From Magnolia sinica (Eukaryota; Streptophyta; Magnoliopsida; Magnoliales; Magnoliaceae), in the NCBI RefSeq assembly GCF_029962835.1, contig NC_080588.1, forward strand, positions 64,194,001 to 64,258,000: a stretch of 64,000 nt of DNA, in the 5' to 3' direction. Positions 23,801 through 34,745 of this stretch are shown here, one piece after another. The translations under genes and the position numbers were made by a program. The notes under the pieces were generated by a model that made no database searches, was not told the origin of the DNA, and was given only the letters and a program-made list of their open reading frames with translations. The stretch's first letter is position 1. Every line of letters starts with the position of its first letter.

Positions 23801-23818
23801 TGGTGCCGTTGCCGAGGA
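23801..23818 (+). other. Primer binding site, tRNA-Asp type
   Basis: TGGTGCCGTTGCCGAGGA has two mismatches to the perfect complement of the tRNA-Asp 3' end seen (reversed) at 506-523. It starts six bases after the LTR. Confidence 0.85.
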
Positions 23819-24330
23819 TTGATGGTTACATTTTCTGAGATTAATTAGTTTTAGAATTAGGTTAAGATTAAGATTTTACTAACTTTAAGTTAAAGTTTTT
23901 CTTTTTTATTTTTAAAAACTAACCTGTTTTCCTGTTTTGTAGGATCCTGACATAAACTTCTAATTTGGTAATCCCTTTCCAAATTCTCTATTTTTTCTAT
24001 TTTTAGAATTATGGTTTCATTTTTTTTTTGAAATTTTCTATTTTCTAATTTTAGATTTAGATTCTTCCTTTAAGTAACATTCTATTTTCTAGGGTTAGAA
24101 ACTTTTTTTTTAGAAACTAACTTTCTATTTTTATTTTTAGAAACTTTCTAATTCTAGGATTTCTTCTGTTTTTAAAAACTAATTTCTTTTATTTCCTTTT
24201 GTAGAATTTTAACATAGAACTCCAATCTAGTAACTTCCTTCTAACTTCTTTACCTCTTACTTACCATACTGTTGTAGGATCTTTTTATTTTTATTTTTCT
24301 TAGGATTAGATTCAGAGTTAGGGTTGCACC

Positions 24331-25776
24331 ATGTATATGTACGACTGGGAACGTCAATATGCTGAGAAGAATAACATATATTGGGATGATGATTATGATG
24401 GAAATAAACCTATGTCCCAAAAATTTTCTGAAACTATCATCGAGAACCGATCGGAATATAAAGATCCACCGGTTAAGAAGTCCTTATGTGATCATATGTA
24501 GGAGAACAATTATACCCTACGGATTGACAAAACAGTACATGAGTGTTAGGGTTATCATAACTAAAAGAGTAAGAATTATTATCATCCATTTGATAAAAAG
24601 AAAACAATGCGTGATTATATTATGAGTGATAATATGTATTACCAACCATCAGATTCTCCCACCTATGATCTGTATGACTATAATCAGTGGAAACATCAAA
24701 ATTGGGGAAATGAACCAACAACATGTCATAATGATTATTCTCTTGGATCCCCTACCTTTGAGATCCAACCAGAAACGATCCAAGAGGATTCAATCCAGCG
24801 TAACATGGCTTGTCTTGTGGAAATTAGAAAAGCAATGGAATCACTCAATTCGCGCCTCGATAGGATAGAGAAAACTCGCTCATCCCAACCACAACCCAAT
24901 CCAGAAATACAATGCGAGGAAAGTGATCCTCACTCGCTTTTGAAGAAATCTGAAATTTAGAATGAGGAGTTGGATTCCATTAATGAGTATATGGTTCACT
25001 TTCCCGATGAGTCGATCTCGATGACGATCCAAAGGAATGGTTAAGAGACGTGAGTATCTTTCAAATACGGTGATGATGACATACCTCCCTCACATGACAC
25101 AGGATTTCAATAATGAGGTAAATGTTAATTTATTCGAACCTCAACCTAATTCAGGAATGGAATGTGAGGAAAGCGATCCCATCCCGAGTGTGCACTACTA
25201 GACGGAATTAGACAATGATGCTTATTAGGATGACTATTATGAACATGCAACCCAAATTCCCCGAGAATCAATCTCAAGTTTGGTCCAGGTCAATGATTAG
25301 GTCGTACACGAAGTGGTTAGTCATAATGAGCCACTCCCTTCACCTGACATGTCTGATTTAAAAGTGGAGGATGAGCCCCTTACGACCGACCCTTCTAACT
25401 CTTATGAGACATGTTTGGACTACTCTTCTGAATCGAATGATGATGTGATTCGGGAGAAGGACGAGTTGCTCGTGTGACCCTGGAATTTGAAACCACTCAG
25501 TTGAGGCCACCATCTGAGCTGTACATGTTTGACAATTCAACACCTCGATTGAGTAGTTTCAATGAACAGAGTGATCACATAAATGCTTCCTCTATTGATT
25601 TTCAATCTGTTTATGCAGGACTGAAGCAAGAGAGCGTGCCTCCATCCACTTTCAAGGATCATGGATTCCTTGGGCAGTTCATCATGAGCTCTAATGTGAA
25701 AAATAAGTCACGCTCAGCTGAACTTTCCAACTCTTTAGATGATTGCTTAGCACACTTTACATATTCAATCTTCTGA
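24331..25776 (+). pseudogene. Internal acidic ORF of the non-autonomous element, unknown function
   Basis: A frame beginning near the ATG at 24331 and open again at 24607-24960 encodes a Tyr/Asp/Asn-rich protein. It then has a short helical stretch ('MACLVEIRKAMESLNSRLD', coiled-coil-like). A further open block (25474-25776) is rich in Asp, Ser and Phe. Several stops interrupt it (for example at 24498 and 24958). The block 25040-25780 is matched by 29872-30570 at protein level, so the frame was probably once under selection in the family. I recognise no gag, protease or polymerase domain. Such unknown frames are usual in plant LARD-type elements. Confidence 0.6.
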
Positions 25777-25779
25777 CGT

Positions 25780-26592
25780 GAGAGAGAGAGAGAGAGAATT
25801 GTTTAAGAGTTTTTATTTCTTATTTGTTTGTTTTTATGATTTTTGAGAGATTTATCCCAGTCATGTCGAGCTAAACCTCTTAGCTAGGGCTAAGAGGTGA
25901 AGCTTATGGTGTGATGGGACTGATTCTACGACTTTAATTCATGCCATGAACTATGTAGATTCTAGTTTTGAATAATAGGAATATTTCTAGTTTTTAATGG
26001 TTTGTTGTGACTGAAATTACAATAGATCTGTGATGGCTTTAAGTATTCGTGTTCTATTATTGTGATTACGCAGTTAGGAAGTCCTATTGTTCACCATCAT
26101 CTCCTAGGCATGGTTAAATGACGGTACCCTTCCTATTGTTCATACATCACTTAGATTGACTGTAAATTGGTTTAATTCTGTTGTTTGCTTTGTCTCATGA
26201 GCATGGTTTTGTATGGAATCCATTCTAATTTACTTCAATCTTATCTCTTTAAAACTAGATCAAAAGACGTTCAGATTTGATTTGCAGGTTATATCTTCCA
26301 ACTGAATGAAGATGGGACTCGAAGTCCAGTTGAATTCATGAATCGACTGTAGATCTCCCTGATCTCTACAAGTGGATCCTCTGAATCCCTAGTTTCCTTC
26401 CTCCGAATTTCTTAAATTTTAGATTAATATTTCACCATTATTCCTCAAATTACAATCGGGTTAGATTTCATCTTAATCTAGTTCTAGTTCTAGTGAGTTT
26501 CAGATTACGTACAGGTTTCAGTCCCTTGGGATTCGACCTCGGTCTCACCAAGTTTATTACTACATCACAACCCTATACTTGAGGAGCGAACA
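25780..26592 (+). repeat. 3' LTR (5'-truncated) of the nested element
   Basis: From a (GA)n tract at 25780 to GCGAACA it matches the last 0.8 kb of the 5' LTR, including the 'aacctcttagct.gggctaag' block. The first 1.3 kb of the LTR and the polypurine tract are missing. Confidence 0.85.
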
Positions 26593-26597
26593 GAAGT

Positions 26598-27780
26598 TTT
26601 ACGTGATTATGTGTCAGGTGAATTTGGGAGAGTCTACCTAGGTGATGATGAGTCGTGCAGTATCGTTGGAAAGGGAGACATTCATATAAATCAGAAAGAC
26701 GGAACGACTTTGAAATTAAAGGATGTCAAACATATACTAAGTTTGAGACAGAACTTGATCTCAGTGGGGCAGTTGGCCAATACCAGTTATGTGACGACAT
26801 TCACTAGTGATTCATGGAAAATCACAAAAGGTGCCTTAGTGATATCTCGAGGCAAAAAGGAAGGTACTTTGTATGTGATTTTAGAATCGTATAATTCACT
26901 CGCAGTTGCATCAACTGAAGTGAATGGGCAGTTATGGCATCAGAGGTTGGTACATATGAGTGAGAAAGGAATGAAAGTGCTTTGTCAAAATGGAAACTAC
27001 CAAGGCTGAAGTCTATTAACTTGGAATTCTGCGATGACTGCGTGTACGACAAGCAGAAAAAGGTAAGTTTCAAGAAGATAGGATATATGCGCTCCAAAGA
27101 TGCATCTGTTAGAGCTTGTACACACTGATGTATGGGGATCGACAAAGGTTATTCCGTTTCTTTTATTGATGATGCTAGTAGAAAACTGTGGGTTTATTTC
27201 TTAAAGCATAAATCTAATGTATTTGATGTATTTAAGAAATGGAAAGTTGTGGTAGAAAATGAGACAGGTAAAATAGTAAAGTGTCTTAGATCTGATAATA
27301 GGGGAGAATACTGTGATAAGAAGTTTGTGCAGCAAATGGAATCAAACATCAGAAAATGATTCCAGGGACATCGCAGCAGAATGGTGTGCCTGAGCGCATT
27401 AAAAGGACTATCCTTGAGCGTGCCAGGAGCATGAGGTTACATGCAAGGTTACCCAAGACCTTTTGGACAGATGCTATGAATGCTGTTACATATATCATTA
27501 ATAGAAGTCCCTCAGCACCATTGGATGGTGGGCTACCAGAAGAGACGTCAACTGGAAAAGAAGTAAACCTTTTACATCTCAGAGTGTTCGGTTGCACTTC
27601 ATATGTTCACATTGATGCAGAGCATAGGAACAAGTTGGATGCGAAGTACAGGAAGTGCACATTTATAGGCTATGAGCAGCATGATTTTGGTTATAGGTTT
27701 TGGGATGCAGAAAACAGGAAAATCATTAGAAGTAAAGACGTAGTCTTCAATGAAAAAGTGATGCATAAGGATAGTGCATA
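26598..27780 (+). pseudogene. protease end and integrase, copia A1 (broken)
   Basis: Continues the protease region after the nested insertion. A GAG-pre-integrase segment follows, with 'LWHQRLVHMSEKG' at about 26930-26970. Integrase core motifs then appear ('HTDVWG', 'DDASRKLWVYFLKHK', 'KCLRSDN.GEY', 'GTSQQNGVPERIKRT'). The integrase end is at 27590-27780 ('FGYRFWDAENRKIIRSKDVVFNE'). At least three frame changes and a stop at 27779 break it. Confidence 0.85.
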
Positions 27781-27814
27781 GGAAAATAAGGCCGAGGAGA
27801 AAGAATTCGTAGAG

Positions 27815-28660
27815 TTGGAAGAGTTACCGGACATGGGTGTTATAGCACCACAGAATGATCATGCACAGGAGCATTATGAGGCAAAGCCGCATACACCGGT
27901 TGTGAGGAGGTCTACTCGGGAGAGGAGACCCATGGTCCAATACTCACCCTCCTTACATTATCTACTGCTGACAGATAATGGTGAACTAGAGTGTTTTGAA
28001 GAGGCATTATAGTCGGATACACGAGGGAGCAGGCCATGGATGATGAGATGGACTCTTTTGAGTGTAATCGTACATGGGAGCTAGTCACTCTACCCAAGGG
28101 TAAGAAAGCTCTTCATAACAAGTGAGTTTACAAACTGAAGGAGGAGCACAATGGTTTGAAACGATACAAGGCTAAACTGGTTGTGAAAGGGTTTCAATAA
28201 AAGGCAGGTATCGATTTCACTGAAATATTTTCACCGGTAGTGAAAATGTCTACGATTCGCATGGTCTTGAGTATAGTAGCTACAGAAGACTTATATCTAG
28301 TGCAACTAGATGTTAAGACAGCCTTTCTTCATGGGGACCTTAAAGAGATATATATGTATCAGTCGAAAGGATATGTGACACCAAGAAAGGAGAATAAGGT
28401 GTGCAGACTGAAGAAGAGTTTATATGGCCTGAAGCAGGCCCCAAGGCAGTGGTACAAGAAGTTCAACAGTTTCATGTCAGGAAACAGTTTTAGGAGATGT
28501 CTTGCAGACCACTGTTGTTATTTGAAGAAGTTTGATACATCATACATCATCCTTGTTCTATACATTAATGATATGCTTGTGGTCGGTTCAAGCATGAAGG
28601 ATATCTCAGATCTTAAAAGATAACTGTCTAAAGAATTTGTCATGAAGGATTAAGGAGCTG
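27815..28660 (+). pseudogene. linker and reverse transcriptase, copia A1 (broken)
   Basis: The variable linker ('STRERRPMVQYSPSLHYLL') leads into RT motifs 'YKAKLVVKGF', 'QLDVKTAFLHGDL' and 'KSLYGLKQAPRQWY'. The catalytic YVDD box is changed to YIND ('VLYINDMLVVGSS', near 28555-28590), so the enzyme would be dead even without the stops and frame changes. Confidence 0.87.
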
Positions 28661-29520
28661 CAAAATAAATCCTAGGCATGAGGATAAAGCATGATAGGGA
28701 AAACAAGAAACTGGTTTTGTCACAGGTAGAGTACAAAGCCAAGGTACTTGATCGATTTAATATGGGAGGTGTTAAGCCAGTTAGCACTCTATTAGCCAAC
28801 CACTCTAAGCTTTCTAAGGAGCAAGGTGCAAAGACGTAGGAGGAACGTGACTATATGGCTAAAGTCCCATACGCGTCAGCTATTGGGAGTCTCATATATG
28901 TTATGGTAAGCACGAGGCCAGACATTGCTCAAGCGGTGGGAGTTGTTAGAAGGTTCATGAACAACCCCGGGAAAGAACATTGGGAAGCTATTAAGTGGAT
29001 CCTCAGATACCTGGTAGGTACTATGGATGTAGGGCTGTGTTATGGAGGATCAAAAATCAAGCTACAAGGCTACGTGGATTCAGATTTGGTAGGAGATATC
29101 GACAATAAAAGAAGCACTACAGGTTATGTTTTTTTCTAAGCAGTGCTGTAGTCAGTTGAGTCTCTCAGTTACAGAAGATGGTATCTATCAGTACGACAGA
29201 AGCAGAATATGTTGTGGCTACAGAAGCGTGGAAGGAGATGGTATGGATGCAAGGTTTCATGGAAGAGTGGTTAAGAAGTAAGCAGATTACAAGCTTTACA
29301 TTGACAGTCAGAATACAATACACTTGGCTAAGAATTCAGCCTTTTATTTAAGGACCAAGCATATTGACATCAGATATCACTTCATATGTTCGTTACAGGA
29401 AGATGGATCGATTACTCTAGAGAAGATTCATACAAGTGAGAATCCTGTGGATATGCTGACCAAGGTGTTCATACGGGAGAAGTTGAAACTCTGTTCAGAT
29501 TTGATTGGTCTTCAGGTTTG
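28661..29520 (+). pseudogene. RNase H and polyprotein end, copia A1 (broken)
   Basis: Motifs 'KVPYASAIGSLIY', 'RPDIAQAVGVV', 'KWILRYLVGT' and 'KHIDIRYHFI' identify the RT tail and RNase H of copia elements. The end ('NPVDMLTKVFIREKLKLC') is at 29437-29490. Frames shift near 29140 and 29320. The polypurine tract and 3' LTR follow. Confidence 0.85.
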
Positions 29521-29579
29521 AAGATAGGAAGATGGTGCACTCCGAATAAAGAAGACAAAGGTTTATAGTGATGTATCTC

Positions 29580-29590
29580 CAAGTGGGAGA
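29580..29590 (+). other. Polypurine tract of copia A1
   Basis: AAGTGGGAGA lies directly before the 3' LTR start, at the same position as in copia A2 (41531-41541). Confidence 0.75.
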
Positions 29591-29591
29591 T

Positions 29592-29865
29592 TGTTAAGAT
29601 ATGGAGCCACATATGGACGGCCGCTCGACCAGTCGAGTGACCTGCTCGACCAGTCGAGTGGCCCGCTCGACCAGTCGTGGACTGGCTCGATTCGTTTTCA
29701 GCGAGTTGGGATTTTGTATTTTTGAGGTGCTCGACCAGTCGTGGGATGTGCTCGACTGGTCGAAGACTCCACACGACCAGTCGAGCTTACGCAGATTTAA
29801 GTCCGAATTTGATACGGACTGCGGAAATTTGAGTCGATTTAAGTCCGGATTTGATACAGATTTAA
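29592..29865 (+). repeat. Truncated 3' LTR of copia A1
   Basis: It starts TGTTAAGATA and carries six palindromic units (from 29624, 29645 and 29666, then 29730, 29751 and 29772), one fewer than the 5' LTR. Near 29837 it degenerates into a local repeat of 'gatttaagtcc.gatttgatac' and joins the internal sequence of another tRNA-Asp-type element at about 29866. R and U5 are missing. Confidence 0.85.
29624..29785. repeat. 21-bp-period palindromic array (copia A1, 3' LTR)
   Basis: Six units, three in each cluster. Compared with the 5' LTR, the third-from-last unit is missing, a deletion of exactly one period. Confidence 0.9.
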
Positions 29866-29871
29866 GTCTCG

Positions 29872-31090
29872 ATGATTGTTCAAAAGAATGGTGAAGATAC
29901 ATGGGTGTCTTTCAAATATAATGATGATGACACACCTCCCTCACATGACACACAGGATTTCAATGATGAGGTAGAGGTTAATTTATTTGAACCTCAACCC
30001 AATTCAGAAATGGAATATGAGAAAAGCGATCACATCCCAAGTGTGCACTACTGGACAGAATTAGATAATGATGCGTATTGGGATGACTATTATGAACGTG
30101 CAACCCAAATTCCCCTACAATCAATCTCAAATTTGGTCCAGGTCAATGATCAAGACGTACACAAAGTAGTCGGTCATAATAAGCCACTCCCCTCACCTAA
30201 CATGTTTGATTTCAAAGTGGAGGATGAGCCACTTACAACCGACCCTTCTAACTCTTGTGAAACATATTTGGACCACTCCTCTGAATCAAATGATGATGTG
30301 ATTCGAGAGAAGGACGAGTTACTTGGTACGACCCTAGAATTTAAAACCACTCACTGAGGCCACCATCTAAGTTGTACACGTTTGACAATTCAACGCCTCA
30401 ATTGAGTAGTTTCAATGAACAGAGTGATCACATCGATGCTTTCCCTATTGATTTTCAATCTGTCTATGCAGGATTGAAGCAAGAGAGCGTACCTTCATCC
30501 ACTTTCAAGGATAATGGATTCCTTGGGCAGATCATCACAAGCTCTAATGTGAAAAATAAGTCATGATCAGCTGAACTTTTCAACTATTTAGATGATTGCT
30601 TGACACACTTTGCAGATTCAAACGATCCCATGTCAAAAGACATAGTGAATGCCTTGTAAGACAACATCTCGGTAGTCATCACTGACCAAGAGAACCCTTA
30701 CTCTGAAGCCCCTCCTTCCCCAGACCCTGAATGTTTACCATTAAAGGAAGAGGAGCTAAAAATTAAACCGAAGTCTGGAACTTCAGAATGTGTTGAGACT
30801 ACATTACTTCCTGAGAATTTTTCTGAATTTTATCTACTTGTAGTCTCTGATTCACCATGAGATACTAATTTTGAAACTTTTTCTTTCACAAGTGAATCAT
30901 ATATCCTTCGGATACCTCAAGCATTTCAACGAAATTTTTTTAATGAGGTACATAAGTTCCTCTGGAAAGTCATGCTCCAGGGCTTACAAGCCTATTGCAA
31001 AAAGGGCTTTTCGATGATCCTGTTGAGGAATTTACTGAGAAACTTATCAAGATATTGGTCGAAAGAGGAACCTCACGGCGTGTCTCAGTA
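29872..31090 (+). pseudogene. Internal acidic ORF, second copy, unknown function
   Basis: A 161-codon open block (29872-30357) and later pieces encode an Asp/Glu/Ser-rich protein with 'WTELDNDAYWDDYYERATQ' and 'DEPLTTDPSNSCETYLDHS'. These segments are also readable in the first copy despite its stops. From about 30800 a different tail ('FYLLVVSDSP', 'SESYILRIPQAFQ', 'KFLWKVMLQGL') continues in changing frames. No known domain recognised. Confidence 0.6.
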
Positions 31091-31339
31091 GTTTTTCCCT
31101 ACTTTCATAGGACTATGGTAGTTTACTTTATGTTGTTCTATGATAGACAGTTTTATGCCATTAGGTTAGTTTGCTTCCTGCATTGTTTTAGGATAGTTTG
31201 TTTTCGTGTCTTCACTTTCATGTTGATCAGCTTTCATACTGCGATCTCTTGGAAAGTCTCTCTCGATTTATTATCTAGGTACTATCTTCCCATCACTTCT
31301 CATTTACTTTCGTTATCCCATGTGCATTGCATGCTCATA

Positions 31340-31400
31340 TATCTTTTACATTGAGGACAATATAGATTTTAGGTTAGGGGTGGGAGATTAGGTTTCCTAA
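31340..31400 (+). other. Conserved pre-LTR motif of the tRNA-Asp-type element
   Basis: The sequence 'ttacattgaggacaatatag' followed by 'ttaggttaggggtgggaga' resembles the conserved motif that often follows the coding part of Athila/Tat-like plant elements. Assignment rests on family knowledge. Confidence 0.5.
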
Positions 31401-32310
31401 TCAGTGTTTTCTTGGTCTTGAACAGAAATTGTGAAAATTTTTAAATTTTTCTAGAATTTCCTGTGATTTTGATGGCCATCTTGGATTTCAAATTACAAGA
31501 TAAGTGATATTGGTAATTTATGACTCTTGGATTCCGTTATTTGTTAGATTTCACAGTTAAGTTAGAACTGTTAATCCATAATTAAAGGTTTTAAACGTTG
31601 ATTGAGTCATGATTTCACAAGACATATGTCGCTTGCACATTAAGGTTTCAATTTGATATTGAAGGGTTAACTTGGTAATCACGGGAAATTTGTTCATCAT
31701 GATCAATTGAAGAAAAAGAAAATACCTAGCAAAAAAAAAAACAGATACCTTTATAAAGGGTTGGGCAAATAATCTTCACCATAAGTTTGCTCCCTATAGG
31801 TGTAGATTTAATTCCTTATGGATGATATGTGAAAGGGTTGGGTGTACAGTCTTCACCATAGGTTTGCTCCCTATAGGTGAGGATTTGATTCCCCTTCTTG
31901 GCATTACTTTTAATGAAAAAAATCAAAAGCTAGAAGAAGGAAAAGAAGAACTATAAGGCAAGTTCTGGTTTAGGTTTTGGTTGTCCTAAATGCACATTGG
32001 ATCGTCAATGTTATCATAGAAATTGACAATTGGATCTCTTAATGATGGTAAGCTGAGATTACACTATACACCCATGGGACTCAATGTTTAGAATTTTTCT
32101 GATTGATGGATTAAAATTTTGAAATTGATTATGAAGTTTACCGTGCACTTGAGTTCAGGAAAAAATAATGCCCAACATTTATGAATATTAGAAGTCTAGT
32201 TTCTGTATTGTTTTTCAAAAATCACTCGAGTTTATTGAAATTGTCCTGTAACTCTCAACTTATTTTTTGCATAATTTGTTCGAGACTAGCAAAATGCTGG
32301 TTAGGGGTTG

Positions 32311-33334
32311 TGTTGAGGGTCAAATATTGCATATTAGACCCCATAATTACCTGATTTTACGAATTTGATACTGTTAAACGGCCTGTTTTAATCATGTTTA
32401 TGTTGCAAGGTAGATTTATAAGCGTGGACTGAAAAAGATGTTAAATGCATGGATTTGATGCTCATAAATCACCAAGGCAAGGGATGGACCCTAGGGGACC
32501 GAGTTTGAAGAATTTACACACCAGAGATCTGAGAAAATCATGCCATTCACGTTAAATGGGCCTGAAAATCGTCCAGAATACAAGATCACAGGGTTCTCAC
32601 CATCCGTTCGGCTCGAGACTTTATATATAGCCTGATGACCATAAATTAACTATACACATCAAATTTCAGCCATTGGATCCTCGTGGAAGTAACCCAATGG
32701 ACAGATCAGCCCATAAATCACTAATTTGGGGCCCACCTGATTTCCGGATATGCCTCAGTTTTGGACTTAACCCCTTACACTATGAGAGAAGATGAATGTA
32801 CGATGTAGATTTCTCCAAATACACCTCAGTGGATCCCATACGGAAGGCACGTGCACATAATATACGGAACTCTTCCTGACATTCATACATCTCTCTGATT
32901 GGCTGTGAATTAGTTTAATTCTGTTGTTTACTTTGTCTCATGGGCATGGTTTTGTGATGGAATCTACTCTAATTTACATCCGTCTTATCTCTTGAAAACT
33001 AGATCAAAAGAAGTTCAGATTTGATTTTCATGGTATATCTTCCAACTAGATGAAGTGGGACTCGAAGTTCAGTTGAGATCATGAATCAAGCATAGATCTC
33101 CCTGATCTCTACAAGTGGATCCTTGGCACCCTAGTTTCCTACCTTTGAATTTCTTAAGTTTTAGATTAATATTTCACCATTATTCCTCAAATTACTTTTG
33201 ATTTAGATTTCATCTTAGTCTAGTTCTAGTTCAACTTAGTTTCAGATAACGTACAAGTTTCAGTCCCTTGGGATTCGACCTCGGTCTCACTGAGTTTATT
33301 ACTACATCACAACCCTATACTTGGAGAGTGAACA
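32311..33334 (+). repeat. Internally deleted 3' LTR (1.0 kb) of the tRNA-Asp-type element
   Basis: TGTTGAGGGTC...GAGTGAACA. It matches the first about 0.55 kb and the last about 0.45 kb of the 2.1-kb LTR; the middle is lost near 32870-32885. A short purine-rich stretch ('ggttaggggt') precedes it. Confidence 0.85.
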
Positions 33335-34402
33335 CTTATAATTGTGGATATGGGAAAAAGGAAGGAGATTCTCTAAGGTTCCAAGTTCCCTTGGGCCCCA
33401 CCCCTTCAACACTCCTTTTCACTCTTCTTTCTCTTCTCTCTCTTTTGTTGCTGGAATTTGGTGTGGGAGTGAGTGAGAGGGAGAGTTTGAGGGTTTTATT
33501 CCCTAAATTTAGGCTAAATGGTCTTAAGTTCTAATAATTTCCCTTCAATGGCCCTGTGGGACCCCTATTTGGCTGCTGGGCTGCCCTGTCACCCCCCTGG
33601 CTACTAAATTTGTAGTGTAAGTGCCCTATGGCCTGATGAAGGGCTGTGCAAAATTTGAAGGCAAACGGACGCAGGGTTTTATCGTACAGGTCCGATCTTT
33701 AAATAGCCATGTGGGGTCCATTTCTGACTGTTAGGGCTGCCCTGGTGCTCTCCCTGGTCATAAAATTTATAGGATAAGTGCTACATGGCCCGATGAAGGG
33801 CCGTACAAAATTTAAAGACAAGCGGATGCGGGGTTTTACCATAAGGGACCGATTTGCGATCAACGGTCACCATTCCACAATCGGGGTTCAGATTTTGTGG
33901 ACAGGTGTAAAGAAATGTTTTTGGCCTTCAACGTAAATTTAGAAGAGATCTGACGACTACAATGCCTAATATCTCAGTTTCATTAAAAGGGTCAGTGATT
34001 TAAAATTCTAATCCTTGGGCCAAGGCTGGGGTGAGTCGCACTTGGCAAGTGCCGTCTGGACGGCGCGAATATTTAATTTCTAAGCATCTTCTAAGTATGT
34101 AGTCCGTGACGAACCACAAGCCCAGTGATGTCCACGGTCTCTCCAATTTTTTAGGTTTTTCTGACCTTCCTTAGCCATCGCATGGCCCGCATAGGCTGCT
34201 GCCAAGTACAATCAGGCTAACTAGCTTAACGGCCCGCACTCGGTCCAAACATAACTAGACTCGACCACCTTAATGCGATAACCTAGGTTAATTTGCTTGT
34301 GGAACCCCAAACATAAGTGGTTTAATCGAGCGGTCTTACAGTAAATCCCACGTGGATGCCTCAGGACACTGTTCTGATTAGGCCGAGTGTTACAACAACA
34401 TA
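33335..34402 (-). repeat. Inverted 5' part of a gypsy-like LTR related to 4025-7443
   Basis: Read on the minus strand it begins TGTTGTAACACTCGGCC and contains 'cagaacagtgtcctgaggca', close to 'cagaacagtgtactgaggcg' near 4211. It also has matching 'ccaagtg'/'cggcccgcat' blocks and a GA-rich leader near 33415-33490. The LTR is cut at its 3' side by the element ending at 33334. The reading frame at 33268-33534 crosses the junction and is an accident. Confidence 0.65.
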
Positions 34403-34422
34403 TGTCTACGTGCGAAGTGGAT

Positions 34423-34565
34423 AGAGGTCGAAGTTGGACCCTAAATCCATGAAGTGCATCTTTCTCGTGTATGAGAAAAGTGTTAAGGGATATAAGCTTT
34501 GGGATGCTAACTCCTGGAAAGCGTTCATTAGCAAAAATGTTATTTTCGATTCAAGACATTTCACT
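34423..34565 (+). pseudogene. Copia integrase C-terminal fragment
   Basis: The plus strand encodes 'RSKLDPKSMKC', 'VKGYKLWDANSWK' and 'FISKNVIFDS'. This is the GY(R/K)LWDP...SRDVVFDE segment found at the end of copia integrase. Only this piece is present. Confidence 0.75.
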
Positions 34566-34732
34566 TTGTCAAGGAGTGTCTGCTGCAGCCCTTGCTAAAT
34601 TAGGAGGGCTTTCATCTTCAACCTTCATATATAATTTAAAGTTATTTTTACCTGTGAACTTTTCTATTTCAAACTTCACATTCGATTTGCTTGATGCCAT
34701 GTATCAGATTTAATCTGGAAATCCAACGTTCA

Positions 34733-34743
34733 CTTTGATGCCA
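34733..34743 (-). other. Primer binding site of minus-strand copia family C
   Basis: The reverse complement reads TGGCATCAAAG, a variant of the initiator tRNA-Met site. It lies next to the LTR end at 34746. Confidence 0.55.
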
Positions 34744-34745
34744 CT

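Larger units (their letters stand above)
21694..26592 (+). mobile_element. Nested non-autonomous LTR element (tRNA-Asp-primed, LARD-like)
   Basis: The element is 4899 bp, from TGTTGAGGG to GCGAACA, inserted in the protease region of copia A1 with a perfect GAAGT duplication. It has a 2.1-kb 5' LTR, a tRNA-Asp-type primer site, a short internal region with an unknown acidic protein frame, and a 3' LTR of only about 0.8 kb lacking its 5' part. No gag zinc knuckle, protease, RT or integrase motif is present, so it needed enzymes from another element. Internal deletion after insertion, or copying of a deleted form, explains the short 3' LTR. Confidence 0.88.
20131..29865 (+). mobile_element. Copia A1: Tork/Tnt1-like Ty1/copia element, interrupted and 3'-truncated
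   Basis: It has a 5' LTR (20131-20746), iMet primer site, gag, protease, integrase, reverse transcriptase, RNase H, polypurine tract (29580-29590) and a partial 3' LTR (29592-29865). The order PR-INT-RT-RH is the copia order, and the motifs resemble the Tork/Tnt1 lineage. It is split in the protease region by the element at 21694-26592. The 3' LTR is cut short and fused to another repeat, so the right target duplication is lost; the left flank is GAAAA. Stops and frameshifts make it inactive. Its close relative is copia A2 (36949-42152). Confidence 0.9.
29866..33334 (+). mobile_element. 5'-truncated second copy of the tRNA-Asp-type non-autonomous element
   Basis: It starts inside the internal region (the equivalent of about 25012 in the nested copy), with no 5' LTR or primer site. 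It contains the internal acidic frame, then about 1.7 kb that the other copy lacks, then a shortened 3' LTR (32311-33334). The left junction is with the copia A1 LTR, and no target duplication can be tested. Confidence 0.8.
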
